Assembly: GCA_024304875.1 (NCBI GenBank)
Contig: JAMWZF010000127.1
Location: 1-8,068 of the forward strand
Reading direction: 5' to 3'
Origin: Paracoccaceae bacterium
Lineage (GTDB): Bacteria; Pseudomonadota; Alphaproteobacteria; Rhodobacterales; Rhodobacteraceae
DNA length: 8,068 nt
A program made the translations under genes and the position numbers. Below the pieces are notes generated by a model that saw only the letters and a program-made list of their open reading frames with translations, was not told the origin of the DNA and made no database searches. The first letter of the stretch is position 1; each line of letters starts with the position of its first letter. Below, one piece after another: positions 6,107 to 8,068 of the stretch.

Positions 6107-6152
6107 GAGGTGAGGGTGTAACCCGCTGTCACCGGAAGTGAAGCACAATATC

Positions 6153-6180
6153 TTGCGTGGCCGCCCATGCGCGGTAGAAG
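6153..6180 (+). promoter_or_regulatory. Weak candidate promoter for glmU-glmS
   Basis: TTGCGT (6153-6158) and TAGAAG (6175-6180) are 16 bases apart and about 30 bases before the glmU start. They match three and four of the six consensus positions of TTGACA and TATAAT. Location is reasonable but the match is weak, so this is a suggestion only. Confidence 0.25.
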
Positions 6181-6199
6181 AACGGCAAGAAAAGGACTT

Positions 6200-6205
6200 A
6201 AGGGG
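6200..6205 (+). promoter_or_regulatory. Ribosome binding site of glmU
   Basis: AAGGGG ends 5 bases before the ATG at 6211 and supports that start, which also places the nucleotide-binding motif LAAGQGTRM at the expected distance from the N-terminus. Confidence 0.7.
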
Positions 6206-6210
6206 CAGTC

Positions 6211-7554
6211 ATGACAACCTCCCTCATCATTCTTGCGGCGGGGCAAGGCACGCGCATGTTGTCGGATCGCCCGAAGGTCCTGCACGAGGTCGCGGGTGCC
6301 CCGCTGCTGGTTCACGCGCTGCGGGCGGGGGCGGCCCTGTCGCCGGAAAGATGCGTGGTGGTCACCGGACACGAGGGCGAGGCCGTCGCCGCAGCAGCCA
6401 GGGACTGGGACCCCGACATCGCCATCGTGGAGCAGACCGAACGGCTCGGCACGGGCCACGCCGTGCAGCAGGCCCGACCGGCGCTGGACGGGATCTCGGG
6501 CGACGTTATCGTCCTCTATGGCGACACGCCGTTCATCTCGGCCGAGACGCTGACGAAAATGGCCGAGGCCCGGACCCGCCACGATGTCGTCGTGCTTGGC
6601 TTCGAGGCCGCCGATCCCGGCCGCTACGGACGGCTCGTCACCTCGGGCGACACGCTGGAGCGGATCGTCGAATACAAGGACGCGACAGACGAGGAACGGG
6701 CCATAACCCTCTGCAATTCGGGGGTGGTCGCTGCGGATGCGGCCCTGCTCTGGGACCTGCTGGCGGCCGTGACGAACGACAATGCCGCGGGCGAGTACTA
6801 CCTGACGGACGTCCCCGGCATTGCGCGGAGCCGCGGCCTCTCGGCCGGCTTCGTCACCTGCGACGAGGCCGAGACGCTGGGGGTGAACTCCCGCGCCGAC
6901 CTCGCCGCCGCCGAGGCCGCCTTCCAGGCCCGGGCACGGGCCGAGGCGCTGGTCGGCGGTGTGACCCTCGCCGCACCCGAGACGGTCTTTTTCGCCTACG
7001 ACACGGTCCTCGGCCGCGACGTATCGGTCGAGCCGAACGTCGTCTTCGGCCCCGGCGTGACGGTCGAGACCGGCGCGACGATCCGGGCCTTCTCGCATCT
7101 CGAGGGGGCTCATGTCAGCCGCGGCGCGGTGGTCGGCCCCTACGCGCGCCTCCGCCCCGGCGCCGAACTGGCCGAGGACGTAAGGGTCGGGAATTTCGTG
7201 GAAATCAAGAACGCGGTGCTGGACGAAGGGGCAAAGGTCAATCACCTCACCTACGTCGGCGACGCCCATGTCGGGCGCCGCGCCAACCTTGGTGCGGGCA
7301 CGGTCACCTGCAACTATGACGGCGTGATGAAGCACCGGACCGAGATCGGCGAGGGCGCCTTCATCGGCTCCTCGACCATGCTGGTCGCGCCGGTCACGGT
7401 GGGCCGCGACGCGATGACGGCCAGCGGGTCCGTCGTCACCTCCGACGTGCCCGATGGCGCACTGGCCCTGGGGCGCGCGCGGCAGGTGAACAAGCCGGGG
7501 ATGGCGACGCGCCTGCGGGAAAAATTGAAACAGATCAAGGCGCAAAGAGGGTAA
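6211..7554 (+). CDS. glmU: Bifunctional UDP-GlcNAc pyrophosphorylase / glucosamine-1-phosphate N-acetyltransferase
   Basis: The 447-residue cytoplasmic enzyme acetylates glucosamine-1-phosphate with acetyl-CoA and then transfers UMP from UTP, giving UDP-GlcNAc for peptidoglycan and lipopolysaccharide. The N-terminal uridyltransferase domain (about 1-228) has LAAGQGTRM (8-16), K22, GTGHAVQQA (80-88), metal ligand D105 in YGDTPF, and N226 in LGVNSR. A linker helix is followed by the left-handed beta-helix acetyltransferase domain (about 250-420) with RLRPGA (313-318), VGNFVEIKN (326-334, K333), catalytic H345 in VNHLTYVGDA, and GAGTVTCNYDG (361-371). The length is close to the E. coli enzyme (456 residues), and both active sites look intact. 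The stop is 4 bases before glmS, so the two genes for successive parts of the same pathway are almost certainly cotranscribed. Confidence 0.98.
   Translation: MTTSLIILAAGQGTRMLSDRPKVLHEVAGAPLLVHALRAGAALSPERCVVVTGHEGEAVAAAARDWDPDIAIVEQTERLGTGHAVQQARPALDGISGDVIVLYGDTPFISAETLTKMAEARTRHDVVVLGFEAADPGRYGRLVTSGDTLERIVEYKDATDEERAITLCNSGVVAADAALLWDLLAAVTNDNAAGEYYLTDVPGIARSRGLSAGFVTCDEAETLGVNSRADLAAAEAAFQARARAEALVGGVTLAAPETVFFAYDTVLGRDVSVEPNVVFGPGVTVETGATIRAFSHLEGAHVSRGAVVGPYARLRPGAELAEDVRVGNFVEIKNAVLDEGAKVNHLTYVGDAHVGRRANLGAGTVTCNYDGVMKHRTEIGEGAFIGSSTMLVAPVTVGRDAMTASGSVVTSDVPDGALALGRARQVNKPGMATRLREKLKQIKAQRG
7546..7551 (+). promoter_or_regulatory. Ribosome binding site of glmS inside the glmU 3' end
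   Basis: AGAGGG lies within the last codons of glmU, 7 bases before the glmS ATG at 7559. It fixes the glmS start so that C2 follows Met1 directly, as the glutaminase mechanism requires. It also suggests translation of the two genes is coupled. Confidence 0.7.
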
Positions 7555-7558
7555 ACTC

Positions 7559-8068
7559 ATGTGCGGGATTATCGGAGTTCTGGGCAGCCACGAGGCGGCG
7601 CCGCTGATGGTGGAGGCGCTGAAACGGCTGGAATACCGCGGCTACGACAGCGCCGGTATCGCCACCGTCGAGGATGGCGCGCTCAACCGCCGCCGGGCGG
7701 TCGGCAAGCTGATCAACCTCAGCGACCTGCTCATGCACGAACCGCTGACCGGAAAGTCCGGCATCGGTCACACCCGCTGGGCCACCCACGGCGCGCCGAC
7801 GACCAACAACGCCCATCCCCACAGGGCCGGTCGCGTCGCTGTCGTCCACAACGGCATCATCGAGAATTTCCGGGCCCTGCGCGAGGAACTCGGCAATGCC
7901 GGCATCACCTGCGAGACGGAAACCGACACCGAAACGGTGGTGCAGCTGTGCGAAAGCTATCTGGAAAAGGGATTGTCCCCCCGCGAGGCCGTGTCAGAGA
8001 CGCTCGGCCGGCTTGAAGGCGCCTATGCCCTGCTGTTCCTCTTCGAAGGCGAAGACGACCTGATGATC
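7559..8068 (+). CDS. glmS: Glutamine--fructose-6-phosphate aminotransferase (isomerizing), N-terminal part (cut by window edge)
   Basis: The first 170 codons are present; the family is usually about 600 residues, so the isomerase (SIS) domains lie beyond the window. GlmS converts fructose-6-phosphate and glutamine to glucosamine-6-phosphate, the entry step to UDP-GlcNAc. The visible part is the class II glutaminase domain. C2 becomes the N-terminal nucleophile after removal of Met1. RGYDSAGIA (27-35), HTRWATHG with R73 (71-78), HNGIIENF (97-104) and ETDTE with D123 (121-125) form the glutamine pocket. The start has AGAGGG, located at the end of glmU, 7 bases upstream. There is no room for a glmS ribozyme in the 4-base gap to glmU. 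Confidence 0.97.
   Translation, partial: MCGIIGVLGSHEAAPLMVEALKRLEYRGYDSAGIATVEDGALNRRRAVGKLINLSDLLMHEPLTGKSGIGHTRWATHGAPTTNNAHPHRAGRVAVVHNGIIENFRALREELGNAGITCETETDTETVVQLCESYLEKGLSPREAVSETLGRLEGAYALLFLFEGEDDLMI

Larger units (their letters stand above)
6107..6210. other. Divergent intergenic region between the phosphatase gene and glmU
   Basis: These 104 bases must hold the promoters of both the phosphatase/aminotransferase unit and the glmU-glmS unit. I see no long inverted repeat or riboswitch-like fold. On the plus strand there is one weak promoter candidate (reported separately) and a clear glmU ribosome binding site. On the minus strand only a TATTGT box (6150-6145) without a good partner is visible. 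Confidence 0.5.

Noticed and set aside
7555..7558. glmS ribozyme or riboswitch upstream of glmS
   Set aside because: Only 4 bases separate glmU and glmS, and the known ribozyme is a feature of Gram-positive bacteria.
6049..7560. A 503-codon minus-strand frame antisense to glmU
   Set aside because: glmU has complete motifs on the plus strand; the antisense translation shows no family features.

Overview
The window is GC-rich chromosomal DNA, with strong G/C preference at third codon positions and Shine-Dalgarno-type starts. The gene content (isovaleryl-CoA dehydrogenase, DUF1622 protein, tandem glmU-glmS, short ATGA overlaps) fits an alphaproteobacterium, most plausibly of the Rhodobacterales/Paracoccaceae. 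That placement is inferred from gene content and style; no rRNA or marker search was possible. No tRNA, rRNA, insertion sequence, phage gene or CRISPR array was seen. The sequence is densely coding, with only two intergenic regions over 100 bases.

Layout. (1) 1-2644, minus strand: a five-gene catabolic operon read right to left. It holds ivd (isovaleryl-CoA dehydrogenase), a three-helix DUF1622 membrane protein, a flavodoxin-fold FMN reductase-like protein, a 97-residue membrane-anchored protein, and the first 28 codons of a gene that looks like the methylcrotonyl-CoA carboxylase beta subunit. ivd and the carboxylase catalyse consecutive leucine-degradation steps. The last four genes are joined by three successive ATGA stop/start overlaps. 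In front of ivd is a perfect 9-bp inverted repeat overlapping a predicted -10 box, the expected layout for a TetR-type repressor operator. (2) 2820-4214, plus strand: an orphan membrane sensor histidine kinase, divergent from ivd. (3) 4231-6106, minus strand: a HAD phosphatase (Gph-like) followed by a DegT/DnrJ/EryC1/StrS-type PLP aminotransferase, convergent with the kinase; a GC-rich hairpin lies at the convergent junction. (4) 6211-8068, plus strand: glmU, then the 5' part of glmS 4 bases downstream.

How the genes work together. GlmS makes glucosamine-6-phosphate from fructose-6-phosphate and glutamine, and GlmU makes UDP-GlcNAc from glucosamine-1-phosphate, feeding peptidoglycan and lipopolysaccharide. 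The divergent phosphatase/aminotransferase pair may belong to the same amino-sugar economy, but its substrates cannot be read from sequence. The ivd operon is a separate carbon and acyl-CoA function.

Most of the window is ordinary chromosomal metabolism. The points worth a second look are the three accessory genes inside the leucine operon, the operator in front of it, the kinase's unusual extracytoplasmic domain, and the unassigned phosphatase/aminotransferase pair beside glmU.
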